A stretch of 64,000 nt of DNA, from positions 1 to 64,000 of the forward strand of contig NZ_JAETXJ010000007.1 in assembly GCF_022508225.1 (NCBI RefSeq), written 5' to 3'. Below are positions 53,629-62,258 of the stretch, in pieces. The position numbers and the translations under genes are program-made. The DNA comes from Desulfovibrio sp. UIB00. Its GTDB lineage: Bacteria > Desulfobacterota > Desulfovibrionia > Desulfovibrionales > Desulfovibrionaceae. The notes under the pieces were generated by a model. That model had not been told where the DNA came from, did no database searches, and was given only the letters and a program-made list of their open reading frames with translations. The first letter of the stretch is position 1. Each line of letters begins with the position of its first letter.

Positions 53629-54066
53629 TTAGTATTGGTAGGCATCTGATATGGATGCAATTTTAAATTCTGTTCCAGTTTTTTTTACATATGCTATGAC
53701 GACATTATAAAAATCTTTTCCCTTAAATATTACAGGAACAACATAGACATCGTCTGTCATGGAAAGAGCATTATTTACAAGCACACGGCAATCTTTAAAT
53801 TGCATCGTTTCACCCATTTGCGTAAAATAATATAAGCTTGTTACTTCTTTTTGTTTGAGGTATCCAATAAGCGTTTCATCAACATATCCTGGCAGTTTTC
53901 CATCTTCTAGAATATCCTTATGTTCATAATGCTTGGATAGATACCACCCAAAAAACTCCTTAACAAATTCCTGCGGGGTTTGTGCTGCGTCTGCTGCCTT
54001 GGGGCACAAAAGGCCAAGACACAGCAGGCCTGTGAGCACACAAATAAATATCTTACGAATAGGCAT
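53629..54066 (-). CDS. Exported DUF3828-like protein, family B, copy 3
   Basis: 145 residues with signal peptide PIRKIFICVLTGLLCLGLL cleaved near ADA-AQ, then QTPQEFVKEFFGWYLSKHY, YVDETLIGYLKQKEVTSLY and VVIAYVKKTGTEFKIASIS. It is the first gene of the array and the nearest to the amidase gene (175 bases). Its leader does not contain the repeated spacer, but it has a different stem-loop at almost the same distance (27 bases) from the start. An agaggaat Shine-Dalgarno precedes the ATG. Confidence 0.78.
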   Translation of the reverse strand: MPIRKIFICVLTGLLCLGLLCPKAADAAQTPQEFVKEFFGWYLSKHYEHKDILEDGKLPGYVDETLIGYLKQKEVTSLYYFTQMGETMQFKDCRVLVNNALSMTDDVYVVPVIFKGKDFYNVVIAYVKKTGTEFKIASISDAYQY

Positions 54067-54093
54067 GTTTTGATTCCTCTATTGTTTCTTGCT

Positions 54094-54141
54094 ATCCTGC
54101 CCCTGTGGCTCTGTGTTCACGCCACCGGGGCAGGATTTTTT
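54094..54141. terminator. Strong stem-loop between the amidase gene and the cassette array
   Basis: Arms atcctgcccc / ggggcaggat with an inner tggc/gcca, followed by TTTTT on the plus strand. Read on the minus strand it lies in the leader of B3, 27 bases before its start. It could be a plus-strand terminator, or an attenuator or leader structure for the array. Confidence 0.55.
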
Positions 54142-54240
54142 ATTGCCAGGGAGCACGCCTTGCTATGCGGGCACTGATCATTCCATAATTTACTAACTCA
54201 TCCCTGAATATGAGTTAGTTGCCTATATCATTTAGCATAT

Positions 54241-54711
54241 TTATGGCCTCCGGTAAATAACATAAGGCGCGTCAACCTTTTGATAATCTGTGGCCGCGTA
54301 TATGCTGTCTTGCTTAAAGTCTGATATCCATTGTTTTCCGTCAAACATGGCAACATGGCCATCCTTATGACCTTTAATAGCTTGAAAAACCACGACATCC
54401 CCCTTTTGTAGCTTCTCGCCTGGAGTCACCGTTCTAAACCCTGCGTGGCGCAGAATGGGGCCATACCCACTAGCACTGACCCCATGAGGATTGTATGATG
54501 TGTTGAGTATGATTCCGCCTGCATCAATGGCCTTGTGGACAAATTCACCGCACCGACTGTCAGAGCCGGGGAGTACCTGAGAATGCAAGCGAGCGATGGC
54601 CGCATCGAGATCCCACCTGGGCAATGGCTTGTCATTCGGCAAAATCTCCTCCCTCCGCATCATGCCGTTGCGCGATATGGCAGACCGTTTAAGCTCTTCC
54701 CTCTCGCTCAT
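54241..54711 (-). CDS. NlpC/P60-like amidase domain, likely RHS toxin tip
   Basis: 156 residues from the ATG MSEREELKRS. The core reads as a papain-fold NlpC/P60-type hydrolase: the catalytic cysteine in DSRCGEFVHKAIDAGG, then LQKGDVVVFQAI and the histidine in KDGHVAMFDGKQWISDF. The C(G)EFV and GHVAMF spacing resembles Tae1-type peptidoglycan amidases. It overlaps the end of the RHS core gene by 23 bases in the +1 frame, and no Shine-Dalgarno sequence is evident. The frame is open well upstream across the RHS end, so the domain is probably the C-terminal toxin of that RHS protein, separated by a one-base shift. The target would be cell-wall peptide bonds. Confidence 0.72.
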   Translation of the reverse strand: MSEREELKRSAISRNGMMRREEILPNDKPLPRWDLDAAIARLHSQVLPGSDSRCGEFVHKAIDAGGIILNTSYNPHGVSASGYGPILRHAGFRTVTPGEKLQKGDVVVFQAIKGHKDGHVAMFDGKQWISDFKQDSIYAATDYQKVDAPYVIYRRP

Positions 54712-55957
54712 GGCATTGCGACCAACATTTGCCCGGTGCATAACCTCTCGGGATACTGGCGCCCGCAGTTCCGGCCCAGTAGTTGATAAGCCCGCTGGCA
54801 TCGTGCCTGTTGACCGGGTCATCCACGCAATAGTCGTAGAGGTCACCATCGCCGCGCGTGTCGTTTGCAGGGTCAAGCGACATAAATCTGCCAATGCGCG
54901 GATCATAGTCGCGCCAGTTAAACCGTATGAGGTGGGTGTCCCTGTCTTCCAGCCAGGCGCAAAAGCCTATGGGAACATAGAGGCAGGGTAAGGAATCATA
55001 AACAATTTTGCCAAAACTGCTGCGCACAACCTCCTTGACCACCTTGCCGTCTGGCCCCACAAACAGGCGTGGCGTACCCAGATGATCGCAGCAGCACGCC
55101 AGCACGAGTGACGACAGCGCCGATGCCGCCCTGGCAGGGGCGCTGTCGGTCATTGCCCCTCCCAGAGCCGACTTTTCTGGCTTGCCAGCATCAGAAGGGT
55201 TGCGGAGCTGTTGGTATGCAGAGAGGCATTGGCACACTCTTTTCTTACGATTTGCTGCGCCAAACCAGTGCAACCAACCGTCCGAGCCGTTGCGTTCATT
55301 TTCCGGAGCGGCATCAGCAGCCAGAACCGTTTTGCCCAAGGGGCGAATGACTATCCTGCTCAGGGTGCCGTCCGCATCGTAGGCATAGTCATACTCCAGC
55401 CGCAGTTCATGGTCGCGAAAGCCTGCGAGCCTTTCCTGATCGTTCCAGCGGTATTCGCCCGTAATGTCGTTGTGGCGGTACCGCCTGTAAAGCCTTGTGC
55501 CCTTGTAGGCGTAGCGCAGCTCGCAACCATCATTGAGCTCGGCCTTGCCCAGCATGGTACTGCTGCCGTAGGCAAGCCGAAGGCCGCGCCTGCCCGTGAT
55601 GCTGCTTACCGAACCGTATTTGTCATAGGCATAGCGATTTTGCCCGTCGCTTTCCAACTGGCCTTTGTCATTATAGCTATAGCGCGATTTTTCCATTGCG
55701 CTTGTTGATGCGGAAGGGCAGCCCTCATACCAGACCTTGCTGCGCACGCGCTGGCCAGAAGCGCTGTATTTATATGTTTCCGCAATGGCAGCGTTGTTTT
55801 TTACCTCAGCCAGCCTGCCCTCGGCATCGTAGGCATACTCCAGCACATTTGAGGCCCCGGTAAACTGCTCTGTTTTTCGGGCAATGCGTCCAGCAGCGTC
55901 ATACTTATACTGGATTGCCAGGCCATTTTGTCTTCTCACCACTTGCGCGTCACGCAT
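54689..55957 (-). pseudogene. N-terminally truncated RHS-core protein
   Basis: 422 residues of RHS/YD repeats (YKYDAAGRIARKTEQF, YAYDAEGRLAEVKNNA, YRWNDQERLAGFRDHELRLEY), then the conserved RHS core end (IRFNWRDYDPRIGRFMSLDP, GDLYDYCVDDPVNRHDASGL). Full RHS effectors are usually three or more times longer, so the N-terminal barrel is missing. After the core the frame runs only about 30 residues to a stop, while the +1 frame continues into the amidase. Losing one base near 54730 (gggcaaatg) would fuse the two. The ATG has an aaagagg Shine-Dalgarno, so it may be an expressed orphan RHS tip cassette rather than a dead gene. Confidence 0.75.
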
Positions 55958-56493
55958 AAGAACCTCTTTGTTTTTTGTTCATTCCAAGAATTTCATGCAT
56001 GGATTTCCAAATCTGCGGGCTGCTAGATTGGTCACCACACTTCAAGTCGGGGTCCGAACAAAATAAATGCCACAAAAATTTTATTCTGTAAGACTGAAAC
56101 ATTTCAGTAAACTGGAGGTAAATTTTTGGCACATGCAACACTAATAATATGTGATATTTCAGCTAGTTAAATAGCGACACATGAGGGCAAAGAAAGTTGC
56201 AAATTTTCACTACATTTATAACTATATGATTTTATTTAATAAAAAAATGATTAAATTTTGCATTTTTTTACTTCATAAAACTTACAACTATCTAATATAA
56301 TACAATTTTTTGTAAAATAAAAAGTGATGCCTTTTTTAAGACATCACTTTTTGCCGCGCATGAATCGCTCGTGAATCTGCTCAATTTACAAGCAGAAGCT
56401 TTATCCGCGTAGGCCAGCAACAAGGCCCGGTATGAAGCATCTGGTAAAGATGGGCCTTGCCCTCCGCCATAGGCGAGGCATTCAGGGCAGTTG
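55958..56493. other. AT-rich intergenic region upstream of the RHS remnant
   Basis: About 535 bases, strongly AT-rich from 56080 to 56330. No gene is seen. It holds the RHS promoter region and, near the right side, the terminator at 56319. The sudden base-composition change at about 56350 marks the right edge of the accessory region. Confidence 0.6.
56319..56352 (-). terminator. Bidirectional terminator
   Basis: aaaagtgatg and catcactttt form a 10-bp stem with an AT-rich loop and A/T tracts on both sides. It probably ends the chemoreceptor transcript from the right. Confidence 0.75.
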
Positions 56494-58272
56494 CTACGCG
56501 CCAGACTTCATCTTTTGCACCAGGCCCTGCAAATCGCGCGTCTGCCCCGCCAACTGCTCCACAGCCTGGGCGGACTTGTTCATAATCGAAGCTGTATCGC
56601 GCGAAATACCATTGATTTCTTCAATACTGCGGGTGATTTCTTCTGATGTGGCAGACTGTTCTTCGCTGGCGGTGGCAATGGCGCGCACCTGATCGCTCGC
56701 GCCGTCAACCATGGTCACAATCTCCCGCAGCACCTCGCCGCAACGCCCGGCCAGTTCCGTTGTGCGCTCCACAGCGGCAAGGGCGCGCTCCATATTTTCT
56801 ATGTTGGCGCTGGTGCCGCTCTGGATGCCGCTGACAGCCTCGCCCACCTCGCGGGTGGCCCCCATGGTTTTTTCCGCCAGTTTGCGCACCTCGTCCGCCA
56901 CCACGGCAAAGCCGCGCCCGGCGTCCCCGGCCCGCGCCGCCTCAATGGCAGCATTCAAGGCCAGCAGGTTGGTCTGATCCGCAATATCTGAAATGACAGA
57001 CATGATCTGCCCGATATTGCCCACCATACCGCCCAGCGTATCCATGGAATTTTTCAGCTCGGCGGAGACGCGCCGCACCTCGCCCATGCCGTCCACCACC
57101 TGATGCATGACGCCGGAACCTTCATTGGCCCTGCTGTGCGCGGCATCCGTGCTTTGCGCGGTATTGGCGGCATTTTTGGCAACCTCAAGCACGGTGGCGT
57201 TCATCTGCTCAATGGCTGTGGCGGCCTCGCCCACGCGGGCGGACTGGCGCTCCGCACCAAGGCTGGCCTGGCGCACCTGCGCAGATATATCCCCGGAAAC
57301 GGATGAAATCCCCTCCACCGCGCGCTCAAGCTGTGCGGCGGCTTCCATCATGCCCTCCGCCCTGGCTCGTTCTGCTGCTGCCTTGGCGGCCTGAGCTTCA
57401 TCCGCTGCCTGGCGGGCGCGGCGGCCTTCTTCCGCAGCCTCGGCGCTTTTGTGCTCGGTTTCGGCTATCTTGCCCTTGAGAGTGCCCACCATGCCCTCAA
57501 TGCTGTCGCGCAGCGCGGCCATTTCCGCACTGTAACTGCCGCTGGCCCGGGCCTCGAGGTCTCCGCCAGCCACGGCGCGCGCAAAGCTGATCACCCGCCC
57601 CAGAGGCCGGGTTACAGACAGCAGCACCAGCAGGGCAATACCTGCGCCGCATACAACGCTGCCGCAAATGGATATCAGCAGCAGGCGTTCTGTGCCGCGC
57701 GTTTGCTCTGCCAGTTCACGCTGGCTGGATACCACGCGTTCCATGAACTGGGTTTCCAGCGCTTCCAGATTTTTTTCGGTAGTATGAACGTGATTCTTGT
57801 AGGTTGTGTAGTAGGCATTGGCCTGTGCGGCGCTCATGCTGCCAGAGCCGGAAGCTATATCTGATGAAGTGCGGCGCACCACGGCATCGTAAGCCGCAAA
57901 TGCCTGTGTCGCCTCCTGCGCCAGAGCCTCGGCCTTGGCTCCGGCCTGGGGATTGCCCCGCAGGGCGGCCTCCAGCTTTCGCAGGGTCTCGTCCAGTTCA
58001 GCCGCAATTTCATTCAGCTTGCCCAGATACCCTTTGAGCGCCTTGCTGTCGCCCATGTTCAGCAGGATGTCTTTTTCAGCCTTGCGGTAAAGCTGCATAT
58101 CCAGGGATGCTTCATGCAGCAGATTGATGCTGGGCAGTTCATGCCTGCCCAGCATGCCCAGCGTTTCGCGCTGCGCGCGCAAGGCCAGCATTGCCAGACT
58201 GCCGGATATGGCAAAAATCAGCAGGATCACGCCAAAACCGCTTGCCAGTTTAACCCGAAGCGACATGCCCAT
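56494..58272 (-). CDS. Methyl-accepting chemotaxis protein
   Basis: 592 residues. Membrane helix one ([20 protein letters not shown]) is followed by a periplasmic four-helix-bundle sensor of about 160 residues, membrane helix two ([21 protein letters not shown]), HAMP, and a signalling domain with [20 protein letters not shown] and [18 protein letters not shown]. The signalling half is clearly less similar to the other two receptors than they are to each other. The start [10 protein letters not shown] with gtggagg before it is 23 codons inside the longest frame. No NWETF-type tail is present. The ligand is unknown. Confidence 0.92.
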   Translation of the reverse strand: MGMSLRVKLASGFGVILLIFAISGSLAMLALRAQRETLGMLGRHELPSINLLHEASLDMQLYRKAEKDILLNMGDSKALKGYLGKLNEIAAELDETLRKLEAALRGNPQAGAKAEALAQEATQAFAAYDAVVRRTSSDIASGSGSMSAAQANAYYTTYKNHVHTTEKNLEALETQFMERVVSSQRELAEQTRGTERLLLISICGSVVCGAGIALLVLLSVTRPLGRVISFARAVAGGDLEARASGSYSAEMAALRDSIEGMVGTLKGKIAETEHKSAEAAEEGRRARQAADEAQAAKAAAERARAEGMMEAAAQLERAVEGISSVSGDISAQVRQASLGAERQSARVGEAATAIEQMNATVLEVAKNAANTAQSTDAAHSRANEGSGVMHQVVDGMGEVRRVSAELKNSMDTLGGMVGNIGQIMSVISDIADQTNLLALNAAIEAARAGDAGRGFAVVADEVRKLAEKTMGATREVGEAVSGIQSGTSANIENMERALAAVERTTELAGRCGEVLREIVTMVDGASDQVRAIATASEEQSATSEEITRSIEEINGISRDTASIMNKSAQAVEQLAGQTRDLQGLVQKMKSGA

Positions 58273-58472
58273 AGTGTCCTCCACTACGCGGATAAATCGT
58301 GAGGGGGGATCTATTTTGATCATCCTACCAATACACCGCACTAGTCAACGGCAGTTATGGTCAACGCCGCAAAATACATGCCCGGCGTTGCCTTCTTGCC
58401 TGAACTGTATCATTTTAAAAATCATGCACGGCTGCACAGCAGGCCGCGCCGAACCCCAGCAAGGAGAATCCC

Positions 58473-58874
58473 GTGAGCGCTAACACCAGCGAACAGGCCT
58501 TGGCAAGCCTTATCAAGTGGCTGCGCAACCGCCATGCCGAAGTTATGGCGGCAGAGGCGCAGGCCCTTGCCAGCCTTGACGCCGGGGATACCCCCGGCCA
58601 TAATGAACACATGCGCCTCAAGGCCGAACTGCTTGCAGCCATGGCCGAAGACGCCAAGCCCCTGCTTGAACCGCTGCCGGGCGAAACGCGCTTCAATTAC
58701 GCGCTCGCTCTAGAAGGCTTTTCGGCAAGTGCCAGAATGTCTTTGCGTCTGAACTCAATTTTTTATATGTCAGCCCTGCTCTACCCCGATAATCACAAGC
58801 CGGGACAGCCCGACAATCTTACTCTGTGCATTGACCGCATGGAAAAACTGGGCCTTGATTTCAGAACAGAGTAA
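58473..58874 (+). CDS. Conserved-looking helical protein of unknown function
   Basis: 133 residues, cytoplasmic and largely helical (EQALASLIKWLRNRHAEVM, LKAELLAAMAEDAKPLLEPL). The GTG start has a good aaggag Shine-Dalgarno 7 bases before it. No family is recognised and no membrane segment or signal is seen. Codon use matches the core genome. It could be transcribed with the EF-hand gene about 115 bases downstream. Confidence 0.65.
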   Translation: MSANTSEQALASLIKWLRNRHAEVMAAEAQALASLDAGDTPGHNEHMRLKAELLAAMAEDAKPLLEPLPGETRFNYALALEGFSASARMSLRLNSIFYMSALLYPDNHKPGQPDNLTLCIDRMEKLGLDFRTE

Positions 58875-58990
58875 GCCGGACTTGAAATTTTGACCTTGCC
58901 GATAGCTGGCAAGGCTTTATCTTGGAATACAGCACCGCCGCAGGCAGAACCCAAGCGCTGACGGCTCAACACCCCACAAGGAGATCCCCC

Positions 58991-59374
58991 ATGAAGCTTC
59001 TGCACATAGCCCTCGCTGCCGTGCTCTGCCTTTGGGCCGCATCTGCCCAGGCCAACCCCGCCGCAACCGATACGGCCAAGGTTGATAAATTTGCCATGAT
59101 GGATACTAACAAGGACGACAAGGTGTCCTACGAGGAATTCAAGGCTTACTTCCCCAACATGCGCGAAGAAGCCTTTGCCGTTATTGACAAAAACGGAGAT
59201 AAAGTTATTGACCGCGCTGAATGGGACGAGTTTGTATCCAACCATTCCTCCGGCCACATGGGTGGCAGCATGGGCAACATGATGGGCGGCCAGAACGGCA
59301 TGCCCGGCAACGCCATGATGCCCACTCCCGGCAGTGCAGACATGCCCCTGGTGACGCCCCCCAATGGCAAATAA
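58991..59374 (+). CDS. Exported EF-hand protein
   Basis: 127 residues. A Sec signal peptide (KLLHIALAAVLCLWAASAQA) precedes two EF-hand loops, DTNKDDKVSYEEF and DKNGDKVIDRAEW, with Asp/Asn at the expected Ca2+ positions. The tail is rich in Met and Gly (GHMGGSMGNMMGGQNGM), which could bind copper or another soft metal. The ATG follows caaggag. The last 11 bases overlap the start of the radical-SAM gene, so the two may be translationally coupled. Confidence 0.82.
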   Translation: MKLLHIALAAVLCLWAASAQANPAATDTAKVDKFAMMDTNKDDKVSYEEFKAYFPNMREEAFAVIDKNGDKVIDRAEWDEFVSNHSSGHMGGSMGNMMGGQNGMPGNAMMPTPGSADMPLVTPPNGK

Positions 59375-61772
59375 ACGCCCCGCGCCATTTCCGCAGCCCT
59401 GGCGTCAGCACGGCGACCAGGGCTGTGCTGCTCCTGAGCGGCAGCCCGAAAGATCAAAAACGGCTGCCGTTCCGCTTTCTGCTGACGCGCCCAAGGGTGC
59501 GCCGCGCCGACAGGGTGCCAGAGCTTCCGCGCGTGCAGATAACAAGCCCGCACCCACGCGCAAGCCGCCCTTTCCCGATCTGCTGCGCGAGAACGCGCAG
59601 CAACGCAAGGCAATTGCCCCAGAATCTCTGTGGGCGGACGCGCCGCAGGCAGGCGCTGGCGGTGCACAGCCGATGGGGCGTTTGCGTCAGCCGCGTTTCG
59701 TGCCCATGAGCGCGGAAGAAATGCGCGCCCTTGGCTGGGATCAGCTTGATGTGCTGCTGATCAACGGCGATGCCTACGTTGACCACCCTTCGTTCGGTAA
59801 CGTGCTGCTGGCCCGCTGGCTGATCCACCACGGCTTCCGTACCGGCATTGTGGCCCAGCCCGGCTGGGAAAATACTGACGATCTGCTCGTCATGGGCCGC
59901 CCGCGCCTGTTTGCCGGGGTGAGCGCCGGAGCGCTTGATTCCCTGCTGGCGCACTACACGGCCTTTCGCAAAAAACGCCACGACGATGCCTACACGCCCG
60001 GCGGCAAAGCTGGGGCGCGCCCCAACCGGGCGTGTCTGGTCTATGCCAACCTTGCCCGGCGGGCCTTTCCCGGCCTGCCCATCATTCTTGGCGGCATTGA
60101 GGCCAGCCTGCGCCGCGTTTCCCACTACGATTTCTGGACAGACTCCCTGCGCAAACCCATTCTTATGGATGCCAAGGCTGACCTGCTCATCTGGGGCATG
60201 GGCGAAAAGGCCATCATTGAATGCGCCCAACGCCTGGACAAGGGGGAAGATATTCGCGGCATCCCCGGCACAGCCTGGATGAACAAGCTGGACGCTTCCG
60301 GGCATCCGGCCAATCTGCCACCTGCCCTTGAAGGCGAACCGTGGGTTGCCCTGCCCTCGCATGATGAAATTTTGGCGGACTCCTTTCAGTTGCTCAAACT
60401 GACGCAGGAACTGGAACGGCAGGTACACCGCCTTGACGCCTGGGCCTTTGAGCCTGTGGGCGACCGCGCCGTAGTGCTGGCCCGCCCCGCCCAGCCGCTG
60501 ACCACCGAAGAAATGGACGACCTCTACACTCTGCCTTTCACCCGGATGGCGCACCCGCGCTACAGGGAGGCCATCCCTGCGGCGGAAATGATGCGTACCA
60601 GCATCACAAGTCACAGGGGTTGCGGCGGGGGTTGCTCGTTCTGTTCGCTGGCTCTGCATCAGGGCAGGCGCATCAGTTCGCGCTCCGAGCAATCCATTCT
60701 TGCCGAGGCGCGCCTGCTGGGGCAGCAAAATGTGGCACGAGGCAAAGGCCCAGTGGCTATTTCTGACGTGGGCGGCCCCACAGCCAACATGTGGCAGGGG
60801 CACTGCGCGCTGGACAGCCGCAATGCGCAGAACGATGACTCGGCCAAGCCACGAGTTAAAAGCGCCTGCCGCCGCACCAGTTGCTGTTTCCCGAGCGTGT
60901 GCAAATCCTTCATCACGCCGCAGCGCAAACATGTGGAGCTGCTGCGCAAGGTTGCCGCCCTGCCGGAAGTCAAGCAGGCCCGGGTGGCTAGCGGCGTTCG
61001 CGCCGACCTTGCCCTGCGTGACGCCGAGGCCCTCGCCGCTTACACTGGCGAATTTACGGGCGGTCAGCTCAAGGTTGCGCCGGAACATTGCGCGCCCTCT
61101 GTGCTTGAGCTCATGCGCAAACCCTCGCTGGACGTGTTTGAAGCTTTTCTGGAGAGCTTTGTGCGCCAAAGCCGCGCCGCAGGGCGGGAACAGTACGTGG
61201 TGCCGTATCTCATGAGCGGTTTCCCCGGCTGTACGGATGAAGACATGCGCACCCTGTCGCACTGGTTGCGGCAACGGCACTGGAATCCGCAGCAGACGCA
61301 GTGTTTTATTCCCACCCCCGGCACAATTGCCACGGCCATGTTTTATTGCGGGCGCGATGAACTTGGCGAGCAGATTTATGTTGCCCGCACAGATGCCCAG
61401 CGCATGCGCCAGCACTATATCCTGATGCCTGCTGCGGAGGACGGTGACGCCCCACGGCGGCCCGGTTCGCGGCCCGGTGACAGGCCCAACACACGGCCCG
61501 GCGCGCATGGAGACGCTCGCAAGTCTGACAGCACACGGCCCGGAAGAGCTGGCAAGCCAGAGGACAGGGCAAGGCCTTCCCGTGGCCCGCAAGGGCAGCG
61601 GGATGACAGGACTGCACGGTGGGAAGACAATGATCGTGGTGCAGCAAAAGGCAGACCGGCCAGGGGTGATAACCCGCAAAGGGGCAAGGACTCACGCTTC
61701 GGTTCTGAGGATCGAGGCGCTGAACGCAACAGCAAACGAAGCAATGGACGACGCGGCGGAAGCCGCGCGTAG
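59364..61772 (+). CDS. ygiQ: YgiQ family radical SAM protein
   Basis: 802 residues of the YgiQ/UPF0313 family. After a low-complexity N-terminus (about 1-110, rich in Pro, Arg and Ala), the family core begins WDQLDVLLINGDAYVDHPSF. The radical-SAM motif is CGGGCSFC (about residues 420-427), followed by SDVGGPTANMWQGHC and the family's second cysteine cluster. The enzyme should bind a [4Fe-4S] cluster and cleave S-adenosylmethionine; its substrate is unknown. The last 100 or so residues are an Arg/Gly/Pro/Asp-rich disordered tail not needed for the fold. The start overlaps the EF-hand gene by 11 bases and has only a weak Shine-Dalgarno, so a later start near MSAEEMRALGWD is possible. Confidence 0.86.
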   Translation: MANKRPAPFPQPWRQHGDQGCAAPERQPERSKTAAVPLSADAPKGAPRRQGARASARADNKPAPTRKPPFPDLLRENAQQRKAIAPESLWADAPQAGAGGAQPMGRLRQPRFVPMSAEEMRALGWDQLDVLLINGDAYVDHPSFGNVLLARWLIHHGFRTGIVAQPGWENTDDLLVMGRPRLFAGVSAGALDSLLAHYTAFRKKRHDDAYTPGGKAGARPNRACLVYANLARRAFPGLPIILGGIEASLRRVSHYDFWTDSLRKPILMDAKADLLIWGMGEKAIIECAQRLDKGEDIRGIPGTAWMNKLDASGHPANLPPALEGEPWVALPSHDEILADSFQLLKLTQELERQVHRLDAWAFEPVGDRAVVLARPAQPLTTEEMDDLYTLPFTRMAHPRYREAIPAAEMMRTSITSHRGCGGGCSFCSLALHQGRRISSRSEQSILAEARLLGQQNVARGKGPVAISDVGGPTANMWQGHCALDSRNAQNDDSAKPRVKSACRRTSCCFPSVCKSFITPQRKHVELLRKVAALPEVKQARVASGVRADLALRDAEALAAYTGEFTGGQLKVAPEHCAPSVLELMRKPSLDVFEAFLESFVRQSRAAGREQYVVPYLMSGFPGCTDEDMRTLSHWLRQRHWNPQQTQCFIPTPGTIATAMFYCGRDELGEQIYVARTDAQRMRQHYILMPAAEDGDAPRRPGSRPGDRPNTRPGAHGDARKSDSTRPGRAGKPEDRARPSRGPQGQRDDRTARWEDNDRGAAKGRPARGDNPQRGKDSRFGSEDRGAERNSKRSNGRRGGSRA

Positions 61773-61805
61773 CTGTGCCAACAGGTGTTTCACAAGGAGG
61801 CAACC

Positions 61806-62042
61806 ATGTCCCGCCCACTGACTTCAGAAGATGATCGGCTGACCCGTCTGGAAGAACTGACCTTTTTTCAGGAGGAACGCATCAAGGCTCTTGATGCGGC
61901 GCTTACCGCCCAACAGTTGCAACTGGACAAACTGGAGCAGGATTTTTCCGATGCCACATCCGTGATCCGTCTGTTGCGCGAAAAGCTTGGCGACCAGCCG
62001 GAAAATTCGCTGCCGCCCCACTCCATGCCCGAGCGCTGGTAG
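61806..62042 (+). CDS. slyX: SlyX family protein
   Basis: 78 residues, mostly coiled coil (RLTRLEELTFFQEERIKALD, LDKLEQDFSDATSVIRLL), ending in the Pro/His-rich SLPPHSMPERW typical of SlyX, whose role is not established. The ATG follows caaggagg. It lies 33 bases after the radical-SAM gene and is probably its operon partner. Confidence 0.85.
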   Translation: MSRPLTSEDDRLTRLEELTFFQEERIKALDAALTAQQLQLDKLEQDFSDATSVIRLLREKLGDQPENSLPPHSMPERW

Positions 62043-62170
62043 CAGAGCGCCCACGCAGTATATGAAGAATGCGCGCCAAGGGCTGCCATGCGGCTGTTAT
62101 CGCAACCGAGGGCGTCAGACGCACACCGCCTCCAGAAAGCTCACAAGCTCAGTGTGGTATAGTACTGCCG

Positions 62171-62208
62171 CGAATAAAAAACCCGCCAGATGGCGGGTTT
62201 TTTATTCG
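62171..62208. terminator. Bidirectional terminator between slyX and qmoD
   Basis: A perfect palindrome with 18-bp arms and a 2-base loop: cccgcca/tggcggg flanked by A and T tracts on both sides. It serves the convergent slyX and qmo transcripts. Confidence 0.93.
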
Positions 62209-62211
62209 TCT

Positions 62212-62240
62212 GAGGGTTCGGGGCCTTGCTCCGAACCCTC
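62212..62240 (-). other. Stem-loop just after qmoD
   Basis: A perfect 10-bp stem (gagggttcgg and its complement) with a 9-base loop, 18 bases after the qmoD stop and ahead of the terminator. It may protect the qmo mRNA 3' end. Confidence 0.55.
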
Positions 62241-62258
62241 TCACAGGCAGTCTTTGCT

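Larger units (their letters stand above)
50945..54066 (-). repeat. Three tandem copies of a two-gene cassette, period 1101 bp
   Basis: The order on the minus strand is B3-A3-B2-A2-B1-A1. The stop codons of A (50945, 52046, 53147) and of B (51427, 52528, 53629), and the starts of B (51864, 52965, 54066), are each exactly 1101 bases apart. Copies 2 and 3 are closest; copy 1 is more diverged. The downstream flank of A1 (about 50880-50944) is a decayed form of the spacer, showing that the array once extended or was rearranged. Confidence 0.93.

Noticed and set aside
50945-54066. Array considered as a CRISPR-like or integron cassette array
   Set aside because: The repeat unit is 1101 bp with two coding genes. 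There are no short repeats, attC-like folded sites, integrase or cas genes.
59454-61679. 741-residue minus-strand open frame
   Set aside because: It is the antisense of the YgiQ gene, a GC-rich gene that leaves the opposite strand open. No family motif or Shine-Dalgarno sequence.
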